A program made the position numbers and the translations under genes. The notes beneath the pieces are model-generated. The model was given only the letters and a program-made list of their open reading frames with translations, did not search any database and had not been told where the DNA came from. From Edaphochlamys debaryana (Eukaryota > Chlorophyta > Chlorophyceae > Chlamydomonadales), in contig JAEHOE010000011.1 in NCBI GenBank assembly GCA_016858145.1, positions 930,001-994,000 on the forward strand: a stretch of 64,000 nt of DNA, given 5' to 3'. Within the stretch, counting starts at the first letter, position 1. Each line of letters starts with the position of its first letter. This document shows, in pieces, positions 1 through 10,801 of this stretch.

Positions 1-3000
1 ACCCGGCAGGTAGTAACCGCTCCTGGGATTAACTGCAGACAAAGGCCCTGCGACACAACTCCAATCTTGTTTACCTCCCCTCCCATCACCCGGCTTGGCC
101 CCTAGCACCCGCCAACCCCGTCCACCCCTGTCCCCCGCCGACCCCAGCCCCCACCTTGCTCCGCTTGCGCCCGAGATACGCCGCCCGCCACTGCGCATGA
201 GTCATGTGCGCGAAGCGGTTGAGCGCCAGCGTGAAGGTGGGCGCGTCGGAAGCCGAAGAGCCGTCGCCGCCGCCGCCGCCGCCATTTGTCGTAGCGGCGG
301 CGGCGGCGGCCGCCACGCGGGCATTATGCTCGTCCACGAATCGGGCGTTGGCGGCGATCGTAGATTCAGCTGCCGTACGGATCGAGGCCAGGGCAGAGGC
401 GCGGCGGGCTGTACGGATGGAGGGGGTCCACATGGGCGTGAGTAAACCAACATGGCAGGGCAAAGGGGCCGGGGTGATCGCTTAGTAGAGACTAAGGTGC
501 AGACAATGGACTCGGAAGGACCGGGCCTCAGGGTGAGCTCCAAGATAAAGGGCCAACATGGCGAAGGGCAAGGGGAAGGCAGGGCAAGGGGTATTTAGAG
601 ACGGGAAAGGCTGGACCGAGGTGCAGCGCCGGTCCGGAATCTGGTCTGAGTGTCAGGGATCGGCTTGTGCTGAGCGTGACTCGGCAGTGCCCTGGCTCCA
701 GGACCTGGCACGTGTCCTGCGTTGAGCTTGGCTCGCGCCCGTGTGATGGCTGGGCTGCTGCTCCTGCTCAGCGCTCCACGTCCCGAACGACCGCGGTCCA
801 TCCACAGAAACGTGCTTTCGTCATCCGACACGCTGGGATTGTTCATGACCCAGGCTGATGACGGAAGCACGTTTCTGTGGACCGAAGCAGCATCGCGGGG
901 GCGGGACCCACTCGGCTGGCGGGTCAGTTGGGTGGGCACTGGGCAGGGTCCCGGGCCTCGGCCGTCTGCAGGAAGGCGGTCTCCTCCTCGTCGGCCTGCG
1001 CCCTGGAGGCCGGAGGCGAGTGCGCAGCCGCGAGGGCGCTACCCACACGCCGCTGGCTTACAGGGCCCACGCGGTCGAGGCGGAGACCAACTGCCTAGAC
1101 GGCTGGCTGTAGGTGGGCCCATGCAGTGTCGTACTGGGTGACGTCATGCAGAGGGGGTCAGCACTGGCCCTCAAGGATGCAGCCATCGTTCGCCCGGGCC
1201 TTGAAGCATGAACACGAGCCCGGGCGCATCGGTGCTGTTTGCTCGCTGCAGAATCGCGCGACAGACCGCCAGCCCACAAGGGACCCGTAAGGACCCCAGG
1301 CTACGGTACCAGGAGTGGCGGCCGGCCGCCCAGGGTCCGTGTTGCTCACCTGGTGAGGAGCGGCTGCTCCCCAGCAGGGCCGACGGCGCCAGCAGGGCCA
1401 GCTGTGCCGCCAGGTTGCTGCTGCCGCCACCACCGCCCGAGACGCCGCCGCCAGCCACCTAAGCCGGCAGGCATACGGCGGGATGCAGGGGCGGAAGGGA
1501 GGTTGGTGATGTGCCAGGCTCTTCGCATCGGCATCCCTGCTTTCTTGGACCCTCGTCGCACGTACGCCCTACCATGACCTCGTCCACGTAAGCCTCCGAG
1601 CCTCCGAGCTAGAAGCCCCCTCCGCCCCACCCCACGCCCCACAGCCCAGCAGGCGGCCGCTCACCTTTGCTCCCGGGTGCAGCTTGTCCTCGCACACCTG
1701 CGGCAGCTTGAAGACCTTGCCCTCCACGGGGCCGGGCACGAAGCGGGAGAAGTCGTAGATGAACTGGGGTTGGGGTTGGGGTTGTGGGGTGGGGTTAAGG
1801 GGGACGCAGACGTAATATGGAAAAGCGCGCAGGGCTCAATAGACTCATGGCCCCAGATAGCCCACGCCCCCCACCTTGTCATGCCCCGCAACTCCGCACC
1901 AAGCGCTCCCAGACACCACCTCGTCGATCCCCCAACCTCTCCCTCCCCTGCAGCCTTCCTTGAAGCCTCCTTCACCTTGCCCTACGCCCCCCTCCCACCG
2001 TGCACGGCACCCAAACGCTCCCCTTACCACCTCCCACCCCTTCCTCCCTTCTTCCCCTCTCCCTAGCCACCCCCCCCACCTCGTCCAGGTGCGTCCCCGT
2101 GATCATGTTGACCCCCAGCATGGTGAAGCGCAGGGGGTGGCCCGCGGGGGAGGTGTAGAACACGTAGGCCGTGGTCTTGCCGCCGTGCTGCTCGGTGTAC
2201 TGACGGGGTGGTGGGTGGGGTGGGGTGGGGAAGGATGGAACAGGGAGCGGCGGAGGAGTGGGGTGGGGTCCTAGCACCGTCGAGCGTGGACGTCGGAAGA
2301 TGAAGACTGGGCGTGGCTGCATCTGCCCCTCGATCTGCTCATCGCGGTCTCCGCTCTCCCTGAGGCGCCGGGTAAGTTCGTCACGTCGAACGCATCTAGC
2401 CTTCCGGTGTAACACCTTTTGGCCCCAGTGATGTGAGCCCTCTTAGCACCCCACCACCTCCATCCGCTCCCCACTACCCACCCACCCCCCCACCCCACCT
2501 GCCACATGTAGGCCTCCGAGCTGCCCACCTCCCCAGTGCCGGCGAAGGTCCAGTTGGCAATGGAGGGGAGCGGCTGGGGGGGGACGGGGGGGGCGCGGCG
2601 CGGTCAAGTCAAGAGTGAGTGGGCAAGGGGCGGGTTTAGGCGTCAGGTCCTGATCTCGCTCGCTCTGGCGAGCCTGGTTCGCAGGGCCCTACGATACGGC
2701 ACACCTCCGCGCTGTCCCCAACCGCCCAAGAGAGGCCACGCGCCGCCACGCACCGGGTCGGGCGTGTCGTCATCGTCGTCCTCGCCCAGCAGGCCCAGGC
2801 CCAGGCCCGAGCGGAGGCGGCCCCAACCCAGGCCCAGGCCCAGGCCCCGCGTGGGCCCGCCGCCCGTGTTGTTGCCCGCGTCGCAGCCCATCTCCGTCAG
2901 CCGGGGGTACATGTTCCAGGTGTCACCCTGTGAGAGGGTGAGTCAAGAGGGCATGTACAGCTCCCGGTCATGGAATGATGGCAAGCGTTGGGCAAAACAG

Positions 3001-3750
3001 AGGCCGCTGCCATTGCTTGTGAAGTGCTTGTGCTTACCTTCTTCTTGTCGAACCCGATGCTGTCCATCCCGCCGTACACGTCGTACCGGTACCGCAGCTC
3101 GGGGCCGTCCCACCAGATGTGTACGGGAAACCTGCAGGCCGCGGCCCGGGAGAGGCCAGGGATGGGCGCACGCAACCACCGCTGTCGGGCATGCCATGCT
3201 CAAATGTGCAGGCTGCTAGGGAGCAACCCCCCTTACGCCTCGGCTCAGCAGCGCAGCACTGGCCCAGGTGCCTCCAGGGCCACCCCACTCACGTGAGGCC
3301 GCCAGGCTGCAGCGTGTGCATGTACGGCACGCTGACGGTGTACTCGACCTGTGAGCGTCGGGCGTTGGGGCCGCGGCGGCGAGGGTATGGGCGATGTGAA
3401 ATGGACAGCTCGCGCCAGGCTGCACGTGGCGGGGTCCTAAACCGCCGCAAAGGGTTCCCCTAGAGGTGAGGCAGGTATAGTGAGGTCTCGGCGTCTGCTT
3501 GCTTGCTCGGCACGCGCAAGCCACGTGCATGTCCCGGCGAACCCTAGTGCCCTCGCCGGAACACTGCGAAAACAGCGCCACGCCCTCAACACCCGCGCGT
3601 CCAGGTTACATCACGCACCTCGTAAGAGTCTGGCCAGACGGGGGGCGAGTCCGGCTTGCGCAGCGCGCCAATGACAGTAAACGGTCGTGCTGCGAGAGCG
3701 CCCGCGAGCGCGAACACGGCGACCAGCGCCGGCAGCAAATTGTGCGCCAT
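1..3750 (-). CDS. Papain-like cysteine protease, 5' part (signal peptide, N-terminal extension, I29 prodomain); truncated by window edge
   Basis: Frame-consistent minus-strand exons run from ATG 3750: a signal peptide starting MAHNLLPALVAVFALAGALA (3619-3750), then 3293-3348, 3038-3131 (WWDGPELRYRYDVYGG), about 2753-2933 (an acidic DDDDD stretch), about 2509-2575 (SIANWTFAGTGEVGSSEAYM), about 2083-2200, about 1664-1762, 1350-1459 (Gly/Ser/Ala linker) and 155-409. The 155-409 exon carries FVDEHNARV and FTLALNRFAHMTHAQW, which match the propeptide inhibitor I29 pattern of papain-family proteases. Splice phases agree across the last three joins: the CCAG end of the linker exon restores the I29 frame. 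A possible next acceptor lies near position 32. The Cys/His/Asn catalytic part is outside the window. A roughly 300-residue extension before I29 recalls counting-factor-associated protein D-type proteases; that comparison is from memory. Probably secreted or lysosomal/vacuolar. Confidence 0.75.
411..1349 (-). other. 939-nt intron of the cysteine protease gene carrying a hairpin
   Basis: The intron starts after ...TCACCAG/GTGAGC at 1349 and ends at the acceptor CAG at 411-409. It is long for this gene and contains no coding signal that fits the flanking frames. Its notable content is the inverted repeat at 795-884. Confidence 0.6.
795..884. repeat. Near-perfect inverted repeat, pre-miRNA-like hairpin
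   Basis: Bases 802-825 pair with 857-880 over 24 positions, with one difference that becomes a G:U wobble in RNA of the + strand. An inner 5-bp stem (CTGGG 833-837 with CCCAG 849-853) closes an 11-nt loop, with an asymmetric internal bulge (7 nt against 3 nt) between the stems. The overall length of about 90 nt is that of a short foldback. It lies inside a protease intron. It could be a small-RNA precursor or a relic foldback transposon; sequence alone does not decide. Confidence 0.7.
1765..1800 (+). repeat. GGGGTT repeat forming an intron polypyrimidine tract
   Basis: Three to four GGGGTT units sit on the + strand. On the gene's strand this reads CCCCAA repeats running directly into the acceptor CAG of the exon at about 1664-1762. 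It can act as a polypyrimidine tract and could fold as a G-quadruplex on the template strand. Confidence 0.6.
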
Positions 3751-4226
3751 TACATCTATATGTAGCTTGCAATGATGCTTCTGAAGGCGCGGCGCGGGAA
3801 GGCGTTGGTGAACGAAGCAATTCTCGCTCAACACCCGGCAGCAGCGTCAGGGCACTCGACGAAAGTCAATGTCGGCACCACAACAAGCAGTCGGAAATGC
3901 CCGGGAACGATCGCAAGCACCCTGGTACGATGGATTAATGTGCACGTGCCGTCGGCGTTAGGGTTGGATTGGGCCTGGTTGGGGCACGACTCCGCCCAAC
4001 ACCCCGGGAACCTTTCTTCCCTCCCGCACATCAAAATTGGCCCGTCAAGAATCTTCTGCACCTGCGCCTGTACTACAGCCCGAGATAAGCAGACCACAAC
4101 CAATAGAATGAATGAAGTAGATCCCCGTTCCCTGCACACCCCTGGCGCGCATACAACGGCGCCATAGGGTCTGAGGATGTCAGAACCCTGCGACCCACAA
4201 CCGCAGTAACCCGCTTCTGCTTGCGC
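3751..4226. promoter_or_regulatory. Spacer between protease start and aldo/keto reductase stop
   Basis: This 476-bp stretch should hold the 3' UTR of the aldo/keto reductase and the promoter/5' UTR of the protease, both on the minus strand. I saw no convincing TATA box or TGTAA signal in it. Confidence 0.4.
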
Positions 4227-7200
4227 TCAGGGCGTGGGGTTGGGGTAGCGCAGGTGGATGCGGTCAATCGCCTCGAGCACCTCAGCTGGGAGGAACTGCT
4301 CGCCCCCACCCGCCGCGCCGCCCCACCCTCCACCACCCCCCTCGAAACCGCCTTCCCCTGCCCCCGACGCCGCCCCTGCCGCCGCCGCCTGCTGCCCCTC
4401 TGTGACCCCGGCCGCCGCCAGCGGTTGCGCAGCTTCCAGCAGCTCCGCCAGCTGCGCCTCGCACGTGGCACCCACCACGGCGCACGTGACCAGCGGGCGG
4501 CTCAGTACGAACCGGATCGCGAGCGCCGTGGGGCTCAGCCCGACCTGTGGCAGGGGTTGTGGAGGAGCAAGCAGGGTGCGGTTGGACGAGCAGTTGCGGA
4601 TAGGCGAGACTCATCGAAGCCATGTCCCCAGCTCGGTGAGCCGCCCCCGCCTTGGCCAGTAAGGGCAAGCACCGTCCAGCCCCAACCCCGTGCAAGCACG
4701 CCAGCTGCCCCGTCCATCGGTACGCAAGCTGTCGCAAGCATACTGGTACTCCATGAGGCTGTGGAAGCTGCATTGCACGACAGTACGACATCGACACGTG
4801 GCTGCCGTACGTGCGTAGCAGGAGCAATTATTGCAGAAGATTGCTGGAAGTGGCTGCCGTACGCGCGGGGCGCCTCACCTCCCTGGCCAGCTGTGCGTAC
4901 GCCGCCACTGCCTCCCGCACGTTGGGCTTGGGGCCGTAGCGGCTCTCCGCCTCGGCGTAGCGGCCCCGGTAGCGGTTGAGCCGCGCGCCGGGGGGCCCGC
5001 CGTCGGCGCCCAGGTACTTGCCCTGCGTGTGTGTGGGTGGTCACAGGCACGGGGTAAGGTTCGTGGGCGAGGGGGGAAGGCGAAGCGGTAAAGCACGGTA
5101 CGGGACGTGGGGAGGGAGGCTTCTCCTCCTTTCCCTCCCTCTCCCCATCTCCCCTTTCCCTCCCCTTGTCACCCCCCTCTCCCCCCTCTCCCACCGTCAG
5201 CAGGCCCATGGCCAGGGGGCTGTAGGCCATGAGCCCCACGCCCTCCACGTGGCACGCCTCCGCCAGGCCCCCCGAGTCGAAGGTGCGGCAGGTGAGGGAG
5301 TAGGCGTTCTGCAGGGACACCACGCGGGGCAGCGAGGGCCGCTGCGAGGCTGCGGGCGGGTGGACGGGGGGGAGGGGGCCAGGGGGGAAGGGTCAGGAGA
5401 AGAGGGGCGGGTTGGACAGGGGGCGGGTCAGATTGTACGGCGTTTGGTTGGCAGCACCGAGGGGTGTGGATCGGCCTGTGCGGCCGCACCGCTCACGGGC
5501 GGCAGCGCCCCTCGGTGCCTTGTGTGATCGGCTGCACTGTTTCGAGAGGCCCCTCGGTAATGCACCCGCCGTCACACCAGATGGCAGGCCCGCTCGCCGC
5601 TCTACCGGTGAGGGACACTGCTTCAAGGCGCCCCTCGTTCCGGCCCCCCCCCCCGGCCCCCAGCCCGGGATTGGGGCGCACCTGCGTTGATGGCGCGGCA
5701 CAGGCCCCAGGGCGTCTCGTTGGACAGACCAACGTACCGGACCTGATTGGTTGGGTGGGAAGGAAGATGCTTGGATGTGAGGGAAAGGAAGTTCAGGTGG
5801 GGTGGTTCCAGGGTTGCGCTTTCGATCCCCGTGGGGGCCAGTCGTGGCAGGCATGCATAGACGGAGGGGACCCCCTCGCCCCTCCTCTGCTGTGTTCCTC
5901 CCCTGCCTCGCCCTTTCCCACGCCCTCGCTCCGCCTTCCCTGTGTACGGCCCTGCCCACCCCACCCCACGGGAGGACGAGAGCCAACTGCCAACTGCCAA
6001 TCGTCCCACCCACACCCCACCACCTTGCCGGCCTCAACCGCCCGCCCCAGCGCCTCCAACTGCTCCTCCAGCGGTACTGTACAGTCGTACGCGTACGACG
6101 GGTCGTAGTCAGCGTCCCCGAACATCGGCACGTACCTGCGACGAACGGCACCCGTAAAGCAATGAAAAGGGCGCTCGTGTGATCCTCACTGCAGCAGCTC
6201 ACATGGGTTGCCCTGCCATATCACCCTCGTGCCTCTAGCTCTGCCTCCTCCTGCACTGCCAATCATCTCGCACCTTCCCACCCCCGCTGCAACCTGCTGC
6301 CCGTCCTCTCCCTTGGCCCCGTACCACCTGCCTATCCGGATCTCCTGTTCACCCCTTCTCCTCCCTCCCTCTTCCCCCCATCCTTCGCCTTTCCCCCGTG
6401 CCACCTGCCTGTCCGGCCAGCGTATCGCCCGTTGGCCCCTCTTCCTCCCCCTCCCCTGCCCTCTCCACCCTCCCCCCCTGCCACCTGCCTGTCCGGCCAG
6501 TGGATCTGGTACAGGTCCACATAGTCAGTGCGCAGGCGCCGCAGGGTACCGTCCAGGGCCTGTGGGGGAGGGGAGGAGGAGTGTGAAGGAGCAGGAAAGT
6601 TGGGCTGTGGAGGCACAGTGCTTGAGGTTGCGGCGTCAGGACAGGTCCACGACCTGCCACTACCCACAAGGGTCTCGGACACCCGCCTCAGCTCCCTGCC
6701 GCGTCCGCATGCCCTATCGGCATCGCGACCCTTGTCCTCTCTTTCTCTCCCTTTGCTGCCAGCCCCTCCCACTCCTCCGTGCCAGCCTGACCTCGTGTGA
6801 GGTCTGCCGCGTCAACCCTGCTAGCATGTTAGCCGCGCCCTTCTTTCCTGGCCCCCCGCCCCCATCTCCGCTTCATCGCTGCTATCTCCACCCCCTTCGT
6901 TAAGGCCTGCCAGCCCTCCCTCTGCCCCCCCCCTCTTACCTCCGTAATGTTTGCGGCGTCCACCTTGTGCGGGCCCCCCCGCAGCCACGTCATCTGCCCG
7001 CTGGGGCCAGCCACCTTGGACGCAATCAGCACGTCCTCCCTGCCCATGATAATGCGTGTTTGGGGGTGGGGGGCAGGGTCGACGGATTGGAGGAAGGCGC
7101 GCTGTTTAAGGGGACCCCGGGTTGGGGCCGCAACCGGCATTCGCGCCGCAACCCGCACTCGAACTAGCCACTCGCCCCGCCCTCTCAACCCCTCCCCCCA

Positions 7201-8348
7201 CCACCTTCACCCCCAAACCCCCAATCCCAAAACCCCGCTCGCCTCCTCCGCCCACTCCCCCGCAGCCAGCGCCCCAGGTACTCCTCAGAGGCGCCCTGCG
7301 TCTCAGCACGCTGCGGGACAGGGTACATCTCCGCCTGGGGGGTCGAGGGTTGAGGTTGGGGGGAGAGACTTATGGGCAGGGGGAGGAGAGGTGCCCCAGT
7401 GGACCGACCGCGTCGACCTTGCCCCTGTACAGACCTAAACCCTCCTGCGTCGAAAGAGCTGGCCGATTTGGTTATCTCGCTCCCGCTCCAGCCAAAGCCC
7501 GCCTCCCCCCTTCCTTCCCTCCCCCGCTACTCCCTCAGCGTGTCGAACAAGCTGACCGCTTCCTTCCCTCAAATTACCAGGGCCCGGGACTGCCCCCCAC
7601 GGCCTCCCCCCCCCCTCCACCCCTGCCACCTCGCCGCCCCTGCCCCTCGGCTCCTCCCCCCCCTCCCCCCCCCTACCCCCCCCTCCCCCCCCCCCCCCCC
7701 CCCCCCTCCCCCCCTCCCCCCACCGTGTCGAAGAAGCTGACCCCCGCCTCCATGCAGCGCCCCAGCAGACGCTCTGCCTCAACGTAGCTAGTGCTCTCGC
7801 CGAACAACATGCAGCCTGCAGCACATCATAGAGCAAAGGCACGTCGCGAGGGACAGGAGTCTGAGGACCGGCCTACGCATCGGACTGGCCCAAGTCTGTG
7901 TCGGTGCGCTGTGCTGGCCGACTTCACGCCGGGCAAATGCTCGTGTTAGCTAGGGCGGAGACATGGCTATCATGGCTGGGGCTGGCGTACACGCTGGAGG
8001 CGTGTCAACTTTGACACGTCCTATGGACCCCACCCCCTCCTCTCTGTCAAAGCCCCGCCTTTCGAGACTCCCTGGAAGCCCCCATTGCAAGCAGCTGCCC
8101 CCGGTCCCAAGCGCGGTCGTGCACGCACCAAAGCAGAGCAGTGGCACCTCGGGGCCGTCACGGCCAAGCCGCCGACGGCCCACAGGCTTGGGTGCGACGG
8201 CATGACTTCCCGCACTCCCAGCATTGATCACGCTGGCATGAGCATTTTGAGCGCGTCGAAGGACCAGGCCGCGCGGCCGAGCGGCCCCGCTGGCGCAGCA
8301 TGACGAAGCTTTGAGGGCGTGACGGAAATCGGGCCCTAAGATGTGCAT
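4227..8348 (-). CDS. Aldo/keto reductase, Tas-type
   Basis: NAD(P)H-dependent carbonyl oxidoreductase of the AKR superfamily. Exons on the minus strand: 8129-8348 (a possible organelle-targeting stretch, then [16 protein letters not shown]), 7724-7815 ([19 protein letters not shown] ... FFDT), about 7200-7335 ([11 protein letters not shown]), about 6942-7050 ([12 protein letters not shown]), about 6487-6560 (LYQIHWPDR), about 6024-6140, about 5687-5740 ([14 protein letters not shown]), about 5195-5352 ([14 protein letters not shown]), about 4880-5025 and 4227-4543 ([10 protein letters not shown] ... [13 protein letters not shown], stop). The four AKR catalytic residues are all visible: Asp in FFDT, Tyr in AEMY, Lys in IASK and His in QIHW. 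A Gly-rich insert of about 30 residues lies near the C-terminus. The order and the ending match the bacterial/plastid Tas family. The physiological substrate is not evident. The start codon is tentative, because exon 1 is inferred from frame and a clean donor. Confidence 0.88.
5454..5518. repeat. Inverted repeat in an aldo/keto reductase intron
   Basis: GCACCGAGGGG (5454-5464) is the exact reverse complement of CCCCTCGGTGC (5508-5518). The 43-nt loop contains a GCGGCCGC palindrome. Related GCCCCTCGGT words recur near 5550 and 5630. Confidence 0.5.
7600..7727 (+). repeat. Cytosine-rich tract with a run of more than 20 C
   Basis: Almost pure C with sparse T and A, in the aldo/keto reductase intron directly beside the donor at 7723. 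On the gene's strand it is a G-run immediately after the 5' splice site. It is likely length-variable and prone to sequencing error. Confidence 0.8.
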
Positions 8349-10801
8349 TATGTATAGACCTGTGGAGTCGCTATCAACATGGGGTACGCTTGAGGGCGGA
8401 GGTGCGGGTTCAGGTTCAACGTCGCTCGCCGAGGCGTGCGCCAGGTGGGTTCCGTCAGCTCCTTAGTCGCTGGATAGCTTGACCGTATTTGCTTCTACCT
8501 ATGCGCCGTCTAGCGCCGGGCCGCTTTGCACTTTAGCTGGGGTTGACTTTGTGGCCGTCAACCACGCGCACGCCCGCAAACGTGCACGACCCAGCCCACA
8601 GACATCTGCTTCAAGTTCTTGTACTTCTGCGCTACCTAGCTGGCCGCCGCGCGCAGCTCCAAACATACGTGGCCAGTTTGGCTAGCCAGCTGTCGCTCCG
8701 CCCGCACTGTGCTGCGCGCCGCAGCAGCAGACGACCACACCCCTCGCTACTGCCCAGTAACCCAGGAGGTGCGGGGCGTGGCGAAACGTGGCCGGGGCAC
8801 TCGTGGCAGCGGGTGAGCAGTGATGAATCCGGATTCCTCCGGTGGATCGACCGGAGTTGCCTCGAGGACGGTGAGGTACCTCGCTGGCCTTGTCCACATA
8901 CGCGCAAGACCGCCACATAACGCCACACGCGCACACGCCGCAGTCCCAGACGACAGCCCACACCAAGGCTCGACCCTGGAGCCTCAGCCTGCACGCGCAT
9001 CGATCTTCGCGCATTGCACTCACGAGGGCGGCCCAAGTATGGAGGCTGTCGGCGTCTCCGTGCGTGACGCGCGGCGCGTGGTTCAAGTTCTTGTACCGGG
9101 TGTGCCACCGCCCGTCCTTGTGAGTCGGGGCCTGAAAGGGTGGCATGCGCTCATGGCAGGCCTCCTCCGCGACTACTTGCTAACGCCACGCCCCTATCCA
9201 ATTGCAGGACTTTGTCTTTGCTTCTATCACGAAGTCAGGCAGCTCGCGGAGGGTCGCCGGGGCCCGGCGAGGCGACGGCAACGCTGCGGAGCCGCTATAT
9301 CCTAGCGTGCCCAAGCTGCGACGATGCGAGAGCGGGAAGTTCGGACTCAGCCTTATGGACACGTGGACTGCCTCGGAGAGCAGCCGCGGCTCACAGTCTT
9401 CCAGCGATGGGCTCGGAGCATTGACTTTTGCCTACGAGCCGGCGACGGCCACGGCCTCCCCTGCGAGGCGATAATGTCGTGCCGTCTGGCGCAAGCCCGC
9501 GGCGGGCGGCCTGGGCGGTGACGCCAGCTGGCGTTGGAGACCGCCGCGTGTCAGCGTGGCACGGACCCACGCACAGGCCCTACAACCCGCCGCGGGCCCG
9601 CCCCGACGGGGTCTTCGGGCCCCCCCAGCTTCATTCCATATCGGGACAGAGAAGACTACACACCAGCAGCATGGATGCCAGATATTTTGGCTCATGGGAC
9701 AAGACGGGACGGGACAGAGGGCAGACTCCCATAGATTGCAAAGGATGGGTGCGGCGACGCCCTTGGACGGCATTGCTGGACTACTCGCCTCTCTGAAGCT
9801 AGGAGAGGGACCATACCAGCTACTGATGACTTCCAGGGCTCCGCTGGCGGCCATTCGCCGGGGCTTAGTACAGGGCTTCTGACCGCGCTCTCCTGGGTGC
9901 TTGGATATGCGTCCCTTGTGACATCTGTGCTATCGGTTAGGGCTTGAAATGGCCACACAGCGACGGGTCGTGACTTCGACAGATTCGAGCCTAAAAGGGC
10001 CGCAGGTTTCCGCTTACTCTTGTTGGTGCATGGCGGGGCTGTGGAAGCCTGCGCGGGGTTCTTGTTGCCTGGGGACAAGAAGCGGGAGTTGCATGGGTGT
10101 GTGCGTGTTTCTGACTGGCTATCATCGGCCTTCTCTTCCCTTCGTCCTCCTCTGGGTTGCTCAGATTAGCTTGCACGTCTCGTCCTTCTTATTCGTTGTT
10201 GTTGTTGTTGTTCATCTCCGCGCGCTCTCAATACCGGTACACCTAAGCCGCTTGCCGTGCCCCCATAACGGGCGCGGCACGACAAACCAGCATTCCTCTA
10301 AGCAGGAATGTCCTAAATTACGGGCACTTCCTTGTGCTTGGCACGCGGTGTTGTGCCCGTTGTGTTGCGGTTTTGCGTAATGTGAAGGCGAGAGGTGGAG
10401 GGCGGTGTTGATGCGGCAGGTTGCCTGGAGGTGGTATGCGTATCTTCCATTTGGGGGATGAGTCCGGAGCCGATGAAAGCTTATCGTGGGGAACCCGCAT
10501 TTTACTGGCGGGGGCATGGGCATTTTGTTTTGCCGTGGTCGCCTTCGTTGAGTCTCGGATGGTTTAATGAGGTCGGAGTGATGTACAAAGGTGCAGGAGC
10601 AAGCTGGTGCAACCACTGGCGAAGTTGTAACAACACGTGGTTTGGATTCTTGACCTGGCCAATGGCCCCGAGGGCGCAGCAGAAGAGCAGCCCATGCAAC
10701 AGCAACTTGCACGCCAGACCTAGATTCCATCCCCACGTTGCCCTACCGTATCTCCAGGTTCCAGCCCCTCCGCGAACGTGCCCCCCCGTCGCCGCAAGCG
10801 C
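8349..10801. other. Intergenic stretch with no supported gene
   Basis: This 2.45 kb lies between the starts of the aldo/keto reductase and the stop of the GH31 gene, both minus strand. It should hold the GH31 3' UTR and the reductase promoter. Short open frames occur on both strands (for example 8820-9305) but none resembles a known family or shows splice-consistent neighbours. A 15-bp word, TTCAAGTTCTTGTAC, occurs at 8610 and again at 9082. Confidence 0.5.

Noticed and set aside
8820..9305. Plus-strand frame of 161 codons, with a 158-codon frame opposite
   Set aside because: No family features, no splice-consistent neighbours, and equal openness on both strands, as expected by chance in GC-rich DNA.
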